Shown here: positions 1-9,548 of the stretch, one piece after another
Numbering within the stretch: position 1 is the stretch's first letter
Layout of the letters: every line of letters begins with the position of its first letter
Notes under the pieces: generated by a model
Databases searched by the model: none
What the model was told of the DNA's origin: nothing
Seen by the model: only the letters and a program-made list of their open reading frames with translations
From: Cellulomonas humilata
Lineage (GTDB): Bacteria; Actinomycetota; Actinomycetes; Actinomycetales; Cellulomonadaceae
Assembly: GCF_030814415.1 (NCBI RefSeq)
Contig: NZ_JAUSVB010000001.1
Span: 992,001-1,056,000 of the forward strand
Direction of reading: 5' to 3'
DNA: 64,000 nucleotides
Program-made: the position numbers and the translations under genes

Positions 1-250
1 TCCCCTCCAGGTGCCCCTTCGGCAGGCACCACTCGAGACGGCCCGCGCGGTTGCGGCGCGCGATCACGGCGGCGTGGTCGACGCCCTGCCGACGGCTCAC
101 GACGATGCCGCCCGCGGAGGTCTCGTCGACGACCGGCAGGGGTGCGGACGGGACCCGCGTGATGCTGTGGCGGGGGTCGATGCGCAGCGGATGACCGCCC
201 GGCGGCGCTGGCACGCCCCCGGGGACGGGTGGACGCGCCGGGCTCGACAT
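1..250 (-). CDS. NUDIX hydrolase, N-terminal part
   Basis: The complement reads from an ATG at 250 as an open frame to the window edge, with a proline-rich start, then ETSAGGIVV, AVIARR and WCLPKGHLEG. This is the entry of a NUDIX fold, and the last motif is the beginning of the NUDIX box (G-x5-E...). NUDIX enzymes hydrolyse nucleoside diphosphates linked to another moiety. A NUDIX gene divergent from the CCA-adding enzyme is a common actinobacterial arrangement. The rest of the catalytic box lies outside the window, so the substrate cannot be judged. Confidence 0.8.
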   Translation of the reverse strand, partial: MSSPARPPVPGGVPAPPGGHPLRIDPRHSITRVPSAPLPVVDETSAGGIVVSRRQGVDHAAVIARRNRAGRLEWCLPKGHLEG

Positions 251-330
251 ATCGACACTGTAACGACTTGGGCGCGTCCCTCCTGCCCGGAGGGGTCGTG
301 CCGGAGTGCGTATCTGGCAGGCTTGGACGA

Positions 331-1839
331 GTGCCCTCCCTCGATCCGTCCGTCGGCCCCGACTCCCCTGACCTGAGCGCAGCCCTGGTCGCGTTGCAGA
401 AGCGTGCGCTCAGCGTGCTGGCCGGGCTGCCCAGCGACGCCCTCGAGCTCGGTGACCTGTTCCGCGCGGCCGGGCACGAGCTCGCGCTCGTGGGCGGTCC
501 GGTGCGGGACGCGTTCCTCGGTCGGGTGTCGGCGGACCTCGACTTCGCGACGTCGGCGACGCCGGACGAGACGCAGGCGATCCTGGCCCGCTGGGGCGAC
601 GCGCACTGGGACATCGGCAAGGAGTTCGGCACCATCGGCGCCCGCCGCTTCGCCGGTCGGCGTTCGTCGCTGGCGGACGACGTCGTCGTCGAGGTGACCA
701 CGTACCGGTCCGACGAGTACGACCCGACGTCGCGCAAGCCGCAGGTCGCGTTCGGCGACTCGCTCGAGGGGGACCTGTCGCGCCGCGACTTCACGGTGAA
801 CTCGATGGCCGTCCGCGTGCCGGACCTGACCTTCGTCGACCCGTTCGACGGGCTGACCGACCTCGCCGCCGGCGTGCTGCGGACCCCGGTGGACCCGCGG
901 CAGTCGTTCGACGACGACCCGCTGCGGATGATGCGCGCCGCGCGGTTCGCCGCACAGCTCGGGTTCGCGGTGGACCCCGCCGCGCACGCTGCGATCGTGG
1001 ACATGGCCGACCGGATCACCATCGTGTCGGCCGAGCGGGTGCGCGACGAGCTGAGCAAGCTGCTGGTCTCGGCGCAGCCGCGCGCGGGCCTGGAGGTGCT
1101 GGTCGACACCGGTCTGGCGGCGCACGTCCTGCCCGAGCTGCCGGCGCTGCGGCTGGAGATCGACGAGCACCACCGGCACAAGGACGTCTACGAGCACTCG
1201 CTGATGGTGCTCGACAAGGCGATCGCGCTGGAGACCGGCCCGGACGGCGCGGTGCCCGGTCCGGACCTGGTGCTCCGGCTGGCGGCGCTGCTGCACGACA
1301 TCGGCAAGCCGAAGACCAAGCGCAACGAGGCGGGCGGCGGCGTCAGCTTCCACCACCACGAGATGGTCGGTGCCAAGCTCGTCGCCAAGCGGCTCAAGGA
1401 GCTGCGGTTCGACAAGGCCACCGTGCAGGCGGTCGCGCGGCTGACGGAGCTGCACCTGCGGTTCCACGGGTACGGCGAGGGCGGCTGGACCGACTCCGCG
1501 GTGCGTCGTTACGTCACGGACGCGGGCCCCCTGCTGGAGCGGCTGCACCGGCTGACCCGGTCCGACTGCACCACGCGGAACCTGCGCAAGGCGGCGCGGC
1601 TGTCGGCGGCGTACGACGACCTCGAGGAGCGGATCGCCCGGCTGCGCGAGCAGGAGGAGCTCAGCTCGATCCGGCCCGACCTGGACGGCACCCAGATCAT
1701 GGAGATCCTCGGGCTGACGCCGGGGCGCGAGGTGGGCGAGGCCTACAAGCACCTGCTCGAGCTGCGGATGGAGCGCGGACCGCTGGGCCCGGACGCCGCA
1801 CGCGACGAGCTGCTCACGTGGTGGGCAGCGCGCGCCTGA
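331..1839 (+). CDS. pcnA: CCA tRNA nucleotidyltransferase
   Basis: Adds or repairs the 3'-CCA end of tRNA in the cytoplasm. Translation from GTG 331 gives 502 residues; an upstream in-frame ATG at 229 would overlap the divergent NUDIX start, so 331 is preferred. The class II nucleotidyltransferase signature GGPVRD is at about residues 55-60, followed by the metal-binding DLD at 69-71, RRDFTVNSMA near 150 and DPLRMMRAARF near 190. A C-terminal HD module shows LLHDIGKPK and HHHE, as in many bacterial CCA enzymes with extra phosphohydrolase activity. The 3' end overlaps the convergent phosphatase gene by 26 bases. Confidence 0.93.
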   Translation: MPSLDPSVGPDSPDLSAALVALQKRALSVLAGLPSDALELGDLFRAAGHELALVGGPVRDAFLGRVSADLDFATSATPDETQAILARWGDAHWDIGKEFGTIGARRFAGRRSSLADDVVVEVTTYRSDEYDPTSRKPQVAFGDSLEGDLSRRDFTVNSMAVRVPDLTFVDPFDGLTDLAAGVLRTPVDPRQSFDDDPLRMMRAARFAAQLGFAVDPAAHAAIVDMADRITIVSAERVRDELSKLLVSAQPRAGLEVLVDTGLAAHVLPELPALRLEIDEHHRHKDVYEHSLMVLDKAIALETGPDGAVPGPDLVLRLAALLHDIGKPKTKRNEAGGGVSFHHHEMVGAKLVAKRLKELRFDKATVQAVARLTELHLRFHGYGEGGWTDSAVRRYVTDAGPLLERLHRLTRSDCTTRNLRKAARLSAAYDDLEERIARLREQEELSSIRPDLDGTQIMEILGLTPGREVGEAYKHLLELRMERGPLGPDAARDELLTWWAARA

Positions 1840-3502
1840 CCACGAGCAGGCACACGTCGTCCTCCTGGTGGGTGCCGATGAACGTCGCGACCAGCCGGTC
1901 CCGGACGGTCGCCGCGTCGGCGTCGTCGGGAACCGCCCCGAGCTCCGCGGTCAGGGCCGCGATGCCGTCGCGCAGGCCACGGTCGCGCCGCTCGACCAGC
2001 CCGTCCGTGTAGAGGACGAGGGTCGCGCCGACGGGCACCTCGACGGTCGCCTCGGAGCGGCCGGACCCGTCGAGCCCGATGGGAGTGGAGAGCCCGCCGT
2101 CCAGCGGTCGGACCTCGCCGCCGGCCAGCCGCAGCAGCGGCGGTGGGTGGCCGGCCCGCGCGTAGGTGACGTGGGCGCCGTCGTCGGTGGACCGCCAGCG
2201 CAGGTACGCACAGGTTGCGATGTCGGCGATGTCGAGGCCGCGGACCAGCTCGTCGGCGCGCCCGAGGACCTCTCCCGGCGAGGAGCCCTCCCAGGCGTAC
2301 GACCGCAGCAGCGACCGGAGCTGGCCCATCGCGGCGGCGGCGCGCAGGTCGTGCCCGACGACGTCCCCGACTGCCAGACCGATGGCACCGTCCGGCAGCG
2401 GGAGGACGTCGAACCAGTCGCCACCCACCTCGGCGCGGCGACCGGACGGGATGTACGCGGCGGCGACGTCGAGCCCCGGGATCTGCGGGATCTCGGGCAG
2501 CAGGCTGCGCTGCAGGGTGAGCGCCGCGGTCCGCTCGGCGAGGAACAGCCGGACGTTGTCGAGCGCCAGACCCGCGCGGCGTCCCAGGTGCGCGGCCGTG
2601 ACCACGGCGTCGGCCGTGAACCCGTCGACGGCCACGAGGGTCAGCACGCCGAGGACGCGGTCACGCGCGCGCAGCGGGACCACCATCGCGCTGCCCAGCC
2701 CGAGCCTGCGCAGCAGGTCCAGCTGCACGGGGGTGGTCCGGGCCGGCAGGCCGGCCACGTCGATCGCGTACGGCGTCGCGACGAAGCCCGGGCCGCTGGT
2801 GAGCGCCTCGGTGATCTTGGGTGCGTGCGAGAGCCAGCCGATGTCCTCGTCCGCGAGGGCGCGCGCGGTCTCCCGGTCGTCCGGGTCCGCGACGACCAGG
2901 TGGATGCGGTCGAACCGCCCCCGGTCGTCGGTCACCGCGACGAACCCCCACGTGGCCAGCGCGGGGACGGCGATGTCGCCGAGGGCGTCCACAGCGTCGT
3001 CGTACTCGAGGTGCTGGGCCAGCTCGTCGCTGATCCGGGCGAGCAGGTCCAGCCGGGCCGTCGCCTGGTGGGGTACGTCGATCTCGAGGTCCTGCGCCCG
3101 CTCGGACTCCACCCTGTCGGTGACGTCGACCTGGATCCCGATGTGGTGGGTGACCCTCCCGCCCTCGTCGACGACCGGGCTGATCACGACCTGGTTCCAG
3201 AACGGGGTCCCGTCGCGCCGGTAGTTGCGGATGACCGTGGCGACGGCGCGCTGCTGGTCGAGGGCGTTCCGGATGCGCGCTACGGCGACCGGGTCGGTGT
3301 CCGCACCCTGCAGGAAGCGGCAGTTGCGGCCGAGGATGTCCTCGGCCGGGTAGCCGGTGAGCCGGGTGAACGCGGCGTTGACCCAGACGAGGGGGTCGTC
3401 GTCACGGAGCGCGTCCGAGATCGACAGTGCGAGGTCGCTGCCGAGGACCGCGTTCAGCGGCAGGTCGTCCTGCCGTCCGACCACCTTGTCGTCGCTGCTC
3501 AC
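1814..3502 (-). CDS. LOV-GAF-PP2C (SpoIIE-type) phosphatase
   Basis: 562-residue soluble sensor phosphatase. Residues 20-130 form a PAS domain of the LOV subclass, with the photoactive-cysteine motif GRNCRFLQ (Cys61), the flavin-contacting Asn93 and Asn103 in NYRRDG...FWN, and Gln124 in GIQVDVT. A GAF domain follows at roughly 150-310. The C-terminal SpoIIE/PP2C domain has GGDWFD, GDVVGHD, YTDGLVERR and EDDVCLL, the metal ligands of the family. Such enzymes dephosphorylate anti-sigma-factor antagonists, so blue light probably feeds a partner-switching stress pathway here; the target is not in the window. GTG 3502 overlaps the MFS stop (GTGA), so translation is probably coupled. Confidence 0.88.
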   Translation of the reverse strand: MSSDDKVVGRQDDLPLNAVLGSDLALSISDALRDDDPLVWVNAAFTRLTGYPAEDILGRNCRFLQGADTDPVAVARIRNALDQQRAVATVIRNYRRDGTPFWNQVVISPVVDEGGRVTHHIGIQVDVTDRVESERAQDLEIDVPHQATARLDLLARISDELAQHLEYDDAVDALGDIAVPALATWGFVAVTDDRGRFDRIHLVVADPDDRETARALADEDIGWLSHAPKITEALTSGPGFVATPYAIDVAGLPARTTPVQLDLLRRLGLGSAMVVPLRARDRVLGVLTLVAVDGFTADAVVTAAHLGRRAGLALDNVRLFLAERTAALTLQRSLLPEIPQIPGLDVAAAYIPSGRRAEVGGDWFDVLPLPDGAIGLAVGDVVGHDLRAAAAMGQLRSLLRSYAWEGSSPGEVLGRADELVRGLDIADIATCAYLRWRSTDDGAHVTYARAGHPPPLLRLAGGEVRPLDGGLSTPIGLDGSGRSEATVEVPVGATLVLYTDGLVERRDRGLRDGIAALTAELGAVPDDADAATVRDRLVATFIGTHQEDDVCLLVVRRALPTT

Positions 3503-4809
3503 GACGCGACCGACGCCGCGGCGGGACGCGCGGCGGGTACCCCTCGGGAGGCCGAGCCGTAGAGGGCGGCGAACCCGGCGTACGCCACGGCGAGCACGAG
3601 GAACAACCCCTGGGAGTAGCCGGTGTCCGGCAGGGTGACCGCACCGAGCGCGGCGGCGCCGACGAACGCGGCGTTGTAGAGGACGTCGTAGAGCGCGAAC
3701 GCGCGGCCACGGAAGGCGTCGTCGGTGTCGCGCTGCACGATCGTGTCGACGGCGATCTTGGCGCCCTGGGCCGCCAGGCCGAGGAAGCCGGCGGCGACGA
3801 GCACGGACGTGCGTGCGTCGGAGGCGACGAGCAGGAGCTGGCTGACCGCCGCGAGGCAGAGGCACAGGACGATCCACACGTGCGGACCCGTGCGCGGCGA
3901 CAGCACCGGCGTGAGCACGACGGCCAGCACGAACCCGAGCGCCGACGCCCCCAGCACCAGCCCGAACGTGCGCAGGCCCTCGTCCGCGTCCGTCGGGTCC
4001 GACAGCAGGTTGCGGGCGATGAGGATGCTGGCGATGAACGTGACGCCGTACAGGAACCGGTGCGCCGCCATGATCCCGAGGGCCCGGGCGGGGGTCCGGC
4101 GCTCGACCAGGTGCCGCGCCCCGGCGACCAGGCCACGAGCGAGGATGCCCAGCGCGGCCCGCAGCTGGGCGGCGTCGGCGCGCTCGTCGGGACCCAGCCG
4201 GTCCTTGCCCAGCCGGGTGGCCAGCGCCGCCGCGGTCGCCATGACCGCCGCCGCGAGGAACAGCGCCGTCGCGTCCCGGCCCCGCCCGGCAGGCAGCACC
4301 AGGCTGAGCACCAGGCCGATCGCGCCGCCGACCCCCGCCGCCGCGGCACCGAGCGTCGGGGTCAGGGAGTTCGCGGTGAGCAGCAGCGGACCGTCGACCG
4401 TGCGCGGCAGCGACGCACTGAGGGCCGACAGCAGGAAGCGGTTGATGGACAGGTTCACCAGGGCCAGCACGTAGACGGCCGGACCGACCCCGACGGTGAC
4501 CATGAGCACCGCGATGACGACCGTGATCCCGACGCGCACCAGGTTGCCGACGAACAGCACCTGCCGGCGCCGCCACCGGTCGAGCAGGACGCCGGCCCAC
4601 GGACCGACGATCGTGAAGGGGAGCAGCAGCACGGCGAAGGCCGTCGCGACGCCCGCGGCGGTGCTGGCGTTCTCCGGCGAGAAGAAGAACAGGGTGGCCA
4701 GCCCGACCTGGAACATCCCGTCGGCCGTCTGGCTCACGAGCCGGACGGCGAACAGCTTGCGGAAGTCCCGCAGAGGCCACAGGGCCTTGAGGTCGGCGAT
4801 CACCTGCAC
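3499..4809 (-). CDS. MFS transporter
   Basis: 436-residue integral membrane protein with about 12 hydrophobic segments and a charged loop DRWRRRQ after the second segment, as expected for the conserved cytoplasmic loop of the major facilitator superfamily. It starts RDFRKLFAVRLVSQTADGMFQ, a beginning common in actinobacterial drug-efflux-like MFS carriers. It shares a GTGA overlap with the downstream LOV phosphatase gene, so the two are co-translated. The substrate is not evident. The pairing with a light-sensor phosphatase may be only operon convenience. Confidence 0.85.
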   Translation of the reverse strand: MQVIADLKALWPLRDFRKLFAVRLVSQTADGMFQVGLATLFFFSPENASTAAGVATAFAVLLLPFTIVGPWAGVLLDRWRRRQVLFVGNLVRVGITVVIAVLMVTVGVGPAVYVLALVNLSINRFLLSALSASLPRTVDGPLLLTANSLTPTLGAAAAGVGGAIGLVLSLVLPAGRGRDATALFLAAAVMATAAALATRLGKDRLGPDERADAAQLRAALGILARGLVAGARHLVERRTPARALGIMAAHRFLYGVTFIASILIARNLLSDPTDADEGLRTFGLVLGASALGFVLAVVLTPVLSPRTGPHVWIVLCLCLAAVSQLLLVASDARTSVLVAAGFLGLAAQGAKIAVDTIVQRDTDDAFRGRAFALYDVLYNAAFVGAAALGAVTLPDTGYSQGLFLVLAVAYAGFAALYGSASRGVPAARPAAASVAS

Positions 4810-4865
4810 CGGGTCATCCTCGCACCCGGCGCCGGCTCGCCGGTCCGGTGCCGACGGCTCGTGGC

Positions 4866-4907
4866 ACGACGAAGGCGCACACCCCGAGGGATGCGCGCCT
4901 TCGTCGT
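4866..4907 (-). terminator. Rho-independent-type hairpin after ino1
   Basis: A perfect 13-bp inverted repeat, ACGACGAAGGCGC (4866-4878) and its complement (4895-4907), lies between the ino1 stop and the start of the MFS gene. No long T-run follows on the minus strand, which is usual for high-GC actinobacteria. It probably ends the padR-ino1 transcript. Confidence 0.75.
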
Positions 4908-4929
4908 CAGATCAGCGGGTGGCCGAAGC

Positions 4930-6021
4930 TCAGCGCTCGTTCTCGCCGCGGATGAATGACTCCAGCTCGGCGCGGCCGAGGGTGTCCTCCATCTGGACCG
5001 GCGGGGACTTCATGAAGTACGTCGACGCCGACAGGATCGGGCCGCCGATGCCACGGTCCTTGGCGATCTTCGCGGCGCGCAGGGCGTCGATGATGATGCC
5101 GGCCGAGTTGGGCGAGTCCCAGACCTCAAGCTTGTACTCGAGGTTCAGGGGCACCTCGCCGAAGGCGCGACCCTCGAGGCGGACGTAGGCCCACTTGCGG
5201 TCGTCGAGCCAGGCGACGTAGTCCGACGGGCCGATGTGGACGTTGCGGTCCTCCTTCTTGCCGCCCAGGGGGCCGGTCAGGTTGGAGGTCACGGCCTGCG
5301 TCTTGGAGAGCTTCTTGGACTCCAGGCGCTCGCGCTCGAGCATGTTCTTGAAGTCCATGTTGCCGCCGACGTTCAGCTGGTACGTGCGGTCCAGCACGAC
5401 GCCGCGGTCCTCGAACAGCTTCGCGAGGACGCGGTGCGTGATGGTGGCGCCGACCTGCGACTTGATGTCGTCGCCGACGATCGGGACGCCGGCAGCCTCG
5501 AACTTCGCGGCCCAGACCGGGTCGGACGCGATGAAGACGGGCAGGGCGTTGACGAACGCGACACCGGCGTCGATGGCGCACTGCGCGTAGTACTTCGCGG
5601 CGATCTCGGACCCGACGGGCAGGTAGCAGATGAGGACGTCGGCCTGGGCCTCGCGCAGGGCGGCGACGATGTCGACCGGCTCGGCGTCGGACTCGGTGAT
5701 CGTCTCGCGGTAGTACTTGCCGAGACCGTCGTTGGTCACGCCACGCTGCACGGTCACGCCGAGCGGGGGGACGTCGGCGATCTTGATGGTGTTGTTCTCC
5801 GAGGCGCCGATGGCCTCGGACAGGTCGAAGCCGACCTTCTTCGCGTCCACGTCGAATGCGGCGACGAACTCGATGTCGCGCACGTGGTAGTCGCCGAACT
5901 GCACGTGCATGAGACCCGGCACGGTGCTGTTGGCGTCTGCGTCGGCGTAGTAGTGCACGCCCTGGACAAGCGACGCGGCGCAGTTGCCGACGCCGACGAT
6001 GGCGACGCGGATGGAGGTCAT
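4930..6021 (-). CDS. ino1: Inositol-3-phosphate synthase
   Basis: Converts glucose-6-phosphate to inositol-3-phosphate with NAD, the first step to phosphatidylinositol and mycothiol in actinobacteria. The 363-residue protein has the N-terminal Rossmann motif [12 protein letters not shown], the family segments CYLPVGSE and [11 protein letters not shown], and the substrate-binding LNVGGNMDF. Length and order fit the short prokaryotic form. Its ATG overlaps the padR stop (ATGA), so it is translated with the regulator and is probably repressed by it. The hairpin at 4866-4907 terminates the unit. Confidence 0.95.
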   Translation of the reverse strand: MTSIRVAIVGVGNCAASLVQGVHYYADADANSTVPGLMHVQFGDYHVRDIEFVAAFDVDAKKVGFDLSEAIGASENNTIKIADVPPLGVTVQRGVTNDGLGKYYRETITESDAEPVDIVAALREAQADVLICYLPVGSEIAAKYYAQCAIDAGVAFVNALPVFIASDPVWAAKFEAAGVPIVGDDIKSQVGATITHRVLAKLFEDRGVVLDRTYQLNVGGNMDFKNMLERERLESKKLSKTQAVTSNLTGPLGGKKEDRNVHIGPSDYVAWLDDRKWAYVRLEGRAFGEVPLNLEYKLEVWDSPNSAGIIIDALRAAKIAKDRGIGGPILSASTYFMKSPPVQMEDTLGRAELESFIRGENER

Positions 6022-6668
6022 CCTCGCTCCTTCTCGGTGGTTCGCGCGGGGGCGACATCGTCGTCCCCAGCGGGTGTGTCAGCAACGGCCGGACGACCGG
6101 TGCCTGCAGGACGGGTGCGACGAATGCCGCGCTCGTTGTCGATCAGTCCGTCGAGCCAGCGGACCTCACGCTCGACCTGTTCGAGGCCGTGCCGCTGGAG
6201 CTCGAGGGTGTACTCGTCCATGCGCTCGCGGGTGCGGGCGAAGGACAGGCGGATCGTCTCGAGACGCTCGGTCAGGCGGGTGCGCCGACCTTCGAGGATC
6301 CGAAGCCTGGTCTCGGCGTCGGTCTGCCCGAAGAAGGCGAACCGGACGTCGAAGTTCTCGTCCTCCCAGGTGGCCGGCCCGGACGACGCGAGCACCTCCT
6401 GGAGGTGCTCCTTGCCGTCGGCGGTCAGCTGGTAGACGATGCGTGCTCGCTTGGACGCCACGGTGTGCGGTGTCACGACGGACTCCGTGCCCTGGATCCA
6501 GTTGCGCTCGACCAGCGACTTGAGGCACGGGTAGAGCGAGCCGTACGAGAGTGCACGGAACGAGCCGAGCACGAGGTTGAGGCGCTTGCGCAGCTCGTAC
6601 CCGTGCATCGGGGACTCGTGGAGCAGCCCGAGGATGGCCGGCTCGAGCACGTCGGAACGACCGCGCAC
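6018..6668 (-). CDS. PadR family transcriptional regulator
   Basis: 216-residue regulator. The N-terminal PadR winged helix is clear: [19 protein letters not shown], then [18 protein letters not shown] and [11 protein letters not shown]. The C-terminal half (about 110-185) is the helical Vir_act_alpha_C-type dimerisation arm, followed by a basic, disordered tail. It overlaps ino1 by four bases. A perfect palindrome 30 bases upstream of the start (6700-6718) is a likely autoregulatory operator controlling both genes. The inducer is unknown. Confidence 0.9.
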   Translation of the reverse strand: MRGRSDVLEPAILGLLHESPMHGYELRKRLNLVLGSFRALSYGSLYPCLKSLVERNWIQGTESVVTPHTVASKRARIVYQLTADGKEHLQEVLASSGPATWEDENFDVRFAFFGQTDAETRLRILEGRRTRLTERLETIRLSFARTRERMDEYTLELQRHGLEQVEREVRWLDGLIDNERGIRRTRPAGTGRPAVADTPAGDDDVAPARTTEKERG

Positions 6669-6699
6669 GGGGGCACCTCCTCAGGATTTGAGTGACTCG

Positions 6700-6718
6700 A
6701 TGTATCAACTCGATACAT
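6700..6718 (-). promoter_or_regulatory. Palindromic operator of padR-ino1
   Basis: ATGTATC-AACTC-GATACAT is a perfect 7-bp inverted repeat with a 5-base spacer, lying just upstream of padR in an unusually AT-rich patch. The half sites ATGT...ACAT match the core recognised by PadR proteins (established knowledge). Binding by this PadR is inferred. The site could also act on the rightward promoter of the penicillin-binding protein gene, whose start is 250 bases away. Confidence 0.7.
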
Positions 6719-6967
6719 CCGGAGAGTATGTCGAATACGACGAACCAAGCAAGTCGGTGACCTGGACCACACCAGGTGTGAGCGTCGGCGCGTCGGTGCG
6801 TCGGCGGTTCGCGCACGCCGTGCCGATCGTGTGAAGGCTCGTCGGATCTGGGCCTTCGGTCCTCTGACGGGCACAGGAGGGTCCCCCATACTGGGCTCCG
6901 CGGCTGACGCCTGCCCGAAACCGGGTGGGCAGAGGCCGGACCCAGTCGTCGGACGGAAGGCAGCGCG

Positions 6968-9337
6968 TTGGCAGGCACGAATCGGAGGGCTCCCGCTCGG
7001 GGCAAGCGCAGTGCGCCCCGCGGCACGGCGACCTCGTCGCGCAGCAGCGCCCCCAAGCGACGCTTCTTCGACTACCCGCGGTCGGGCTACGAAGGTCTGC
7101 ACCGCTGGCTGCCGTCGTGGCGCTTCTCCGTCGGGACCATCCTTGCGTTCGGCTTCCTCGGTGCCGGCGCGGCCGTGGCCGCGTACGCGAGCACGACGAT
7201 CCCGGACCAGGCCGACGACACCAAGGCGCAGACGACGACGGTCTACTACGCCAACAACCCGGACGGGTCCCCGGGCGAGGTGATGGGCACGTTCGCGGCG
7301 CAGAAGCGCACGCTTGTCGACTACGCCACGCTGCCCGAGTACGTGGGCCAGTCCGTCGCCGCGGCCGAGGACAAGACGTTCTTCACCAACAACAGCGGTG
7401 TCTCGATCACCGGTATGGGCCGCGCGCTGCTCAACAACCTGCGTGGCGGCGCCACGCAGGGTGGATCGACCCTCACGCAGCAGTACGTCGAGCGCTACTA
7501 CGTCAACAAGACGACGACCGACTACGTCGGGAAGTTCAAGGAGACGCTCCTGGCGATCAAGATCGCCAAGGTGGAGTCGAAGTCCGAGATCATGGAGCGG
7601 TACCTGAACACGATCTACTTCGGTCGTGACTCGTACGGCATCCAGGCTGCCGCCCAGGCGTACTTCGGGGTCGACGCCGCCGCGCTGACCCGCGAGCAGG
7701 CCGCCCTGCTGGCGGGCATCATCCCGTCGCCCAACAACTGGGACCCCGCCGAGAGCCCCGAGAAGGCCGAGCAGCGCTGGAACATCGTGCTCGACTCCAT
7801 GGAGGAGGAGGGCTGGCTCACCGCAGCCGAGCGCGCTCCGATGGTCTTCCCGCCGACGATCGCCTATCAGCGGGCCGACACGATGGGTGGCACCTCCGGC
7901 TACCTGCTCGACATGGTCCTCGACGAGCTCCGCGACGAGCCCCTCGCGTTCAGCGACGACGAGATCAGGCGTCGTGGCCTGACGGTCGTCACCACCATCC
8001 AGAAGCCGCTGCAGGACGCGGCCGTGGCGCAGGTCGACGCGTTCCGCGCCGGGACGCTGCCGTCGCAGGACGGCGCTGTCCCCGACCCGCGCACCCGCAT
8101 CTCTCTCTCGTCGGTGGACCCCAAGGACGGCGCGATCGTGTCGCTGTACGGAGGCGCCGACTTCATCACGGACCAGCGGAACACGGTCACCTACGACAAC
8201 GTCCAGCCGGGGTCGACGTTCAAGCCGTTCACGCTGATCGCCGCGCTCGAGCAGGGCGTCGGTCTCACGACGAAGTTCAACGGGCGCACGCCGCAGGAGT
8301 TCGGGGACTGGAAGGTCAACAACTTCAGCAACGGCCAGTACGGCGACATCGACCTGGTGCAGGCGACCGCGGACTCGGTGAACACCGTCTACGCCCAGCT
8401 CAACCTCCAGGTCGGACCGGAGACGACCGCGAAGGTGGCCGAGCGTGCGGGCCTCCCGGCACCGGTCGACACCAACAGGGCGAACGTGCTCGGTACCGCG
8501 GACGTCCAGCCGATCGACGTCGCGGGCGCCTACGCCACGATCGCCTCGGGCGGGATGCGGGTGGACCCGTACATCGTCCGCACGGTCAGCTACGACGACG
8601 GCAAGATCGCGTACGAGCACAAGGACCCGACGGAGCGCGCGTTCGCCGCGGACGTCATGGCCGACACCACCTTCGCGATGACCCAGGTCGTCGAGAAGGG
8701 GTCCGGCAAGACGTGGATCAAGCCTCTCGCCCGACCGATCGCAGGGAAGACCGGAACCTCGCAGGACAACAAGTCCGCCTGGTTCGTCGGCTTCACGCCC
8801 AACATCGTCACCGAGGTGTCGCTGAGCCAGATGGACGAGCTCGGCACGACGCAGGAGTCGATCTCGCAGATCGGCAAGGTCAAGAACGTCACCGGCGGCA
8901 CCTGGCCGGCGTTCCTGTGGCAGTCGTACATGAAGGACGTCTTCGCGCAGCCGCAGTACGCCGAGGTGCTCCAGTTCCCCGCCCGGGCCAACGTCGGCGG
9001 CAAGCCGACGCCGACCGCGTCGGCCCCGACGGAGACGGTCGTCCCGACGGAGGAGCCCACACAGGCGGCTCCGACGGAGATCGCGGTCCCGTCGGGTCTC
9101 GAGGGCAAGCTCGAGGGCGACGCCACGGCGGCGATCGTCAACGCCGGGCTCGTCGCGAGCGTCGTCTCGGAGTCGTCCGACACCGTGACGTCCGGCCGTG
9201 TCATCCGGGTGGACCCGAAGGGCGGCACGATGCTCGCATCCGGCGGGTCGGTGACGCTCGTCATCTCGAGCGGACCGAAGCCGGTCGCCACGGAACCCCC
9301 GCCGACGGTCGCGCCGACGCCGGCGCCGACACCCTGA
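6968..9337 (+). CDS. Bifunctional penicillin-binding protein with PASTA domain
   Basis: Class A PBP that polymerises and cross-links peptidoglycan. 789 residues from TTG 6968, preceded by GGAAGG. Order: basic cytoplasmic tail (1-50), one membrane anchor (about 52-74), GT51 transglycosylase with EDKTFF (near 134) and GGSTLTQQ (near 165), then a transpeptidase with STFKPF (SxxK near 415), SVN (SxN) and KTGTS (near 594). A PASTA domain occupies about 706-768, and a Pro/Thr-rich linker and tail flank it. PASTA domains bind muropeptide or beta-lactam-like ligands. Position next to padR-ino1 and rpsF is typical of actinobacteria. Confidence 0.95.
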   Translation: MAGTNRRAPARGKRSAPRGTATSSRSSAPKRRFFDYPRSGYEGLHRWLPSWRFSVGTILAFGFLGAGAAVAAYASTTIPDQADDTKAQTTTVYYANNPDGSPGEVMGTFAAQKRTLVDYATLPEYVGQSVAAAEDKTFFTNNSGVSITGMGRALLNNLRGGATQGGSTLTQQYVERYYVNKTTTDYVGKFKETLLAIKIAKVESKSEIMERYLNTIYFGRDSYGIQAAAQAYFGVDAAALTREQAALLAGIIPSPNNWDPAESPEKAEQRWNIVLDSMEEEGWLTAAERAPMVFPPTIAYQRADTMGGTSGYLLDMVLDELRDEPLAFSDDEIRRRGLTVVTTIQKPLQDAAVAQVDAFRAGTLPSQDGAVPDPRTRISLSSVDPKDGAIVSLYGGADFITDQRNTVTYDNVQPGSTFKPFTLIAALEQGVGLTTKFNGRTPQEFGDWKVNNFSNGQYGDIDLVQATADSVNTVYAQLNLQVGPETTAKVAERAGLPAPVDTNRANVLGTADVQPIDVAGAYATIASGGMRVDPYIVRTVSYDDGKIAYEHKDPTERAFAADVMADTTFAMTQVVEKGSGKTWIKPLARPIAGKTGTSQDNKSAWFVGFTPNIVTEVSLSQMDELGTTQESISQIGKVKNVTGGTWPAFLWQSYMKDVFAQPQYAEVLQFPARANVGGKPTPTASAPTETVVPTEEPTQAAPTEIAVPSGLEGKLEGDATAAIVNAGLVASVVSESSDTVTSGRVIRVDPKGGTMLASGGSVTLVISSGPKPVATEPPPTVAPTPAPTP

Positions 9338-9448
9338 TCCTCGGCGGGGGGCGGACGTCCGCCCCTCGCCGGAGCTTCCAGGTCCGTCTCTGTCCACAGC
9401 CGATTTCGGCGGTGGCTCCGAGCCGGGTAGCCTAGGAGATTGCTGTGC

Positions 9449-9524
9449 CCTCAGAGTCCCGTCGTCATGGACGGCTCCCTGAGGCCAGCGACGCACACAC
9501 CCTCCTGCCACGGATCGACCGTGG
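9449..9524 (+). promoter_or_regulatory. rpsF leader hairpins
   Basis: Two stems precede the rpsF ribosome-binding site: CCTCAG (9449-9454) with CTGAGG (9479-9484), and CCACGG-ATCGA-CCGTGG (9508-9524). Many bacteria carry an S6:S18-binding RNA in exactly this leader (established knowledge). The match here is positional and structural only, since I could not align it to the known motif. Confidence 0.35.
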
Positions 9525-9548
9525 CCGCGAAGACCAGAGGAGGTGGGT

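Noticed and set aside
97..1752. Long open frame antisense to the CCA enzyme gene
   Set aside because: Its translation is Arg/Val/Leu/His-rich without any domain, as is usual for antisense frames in high-GC genes; the + strand gene has all family motifs.
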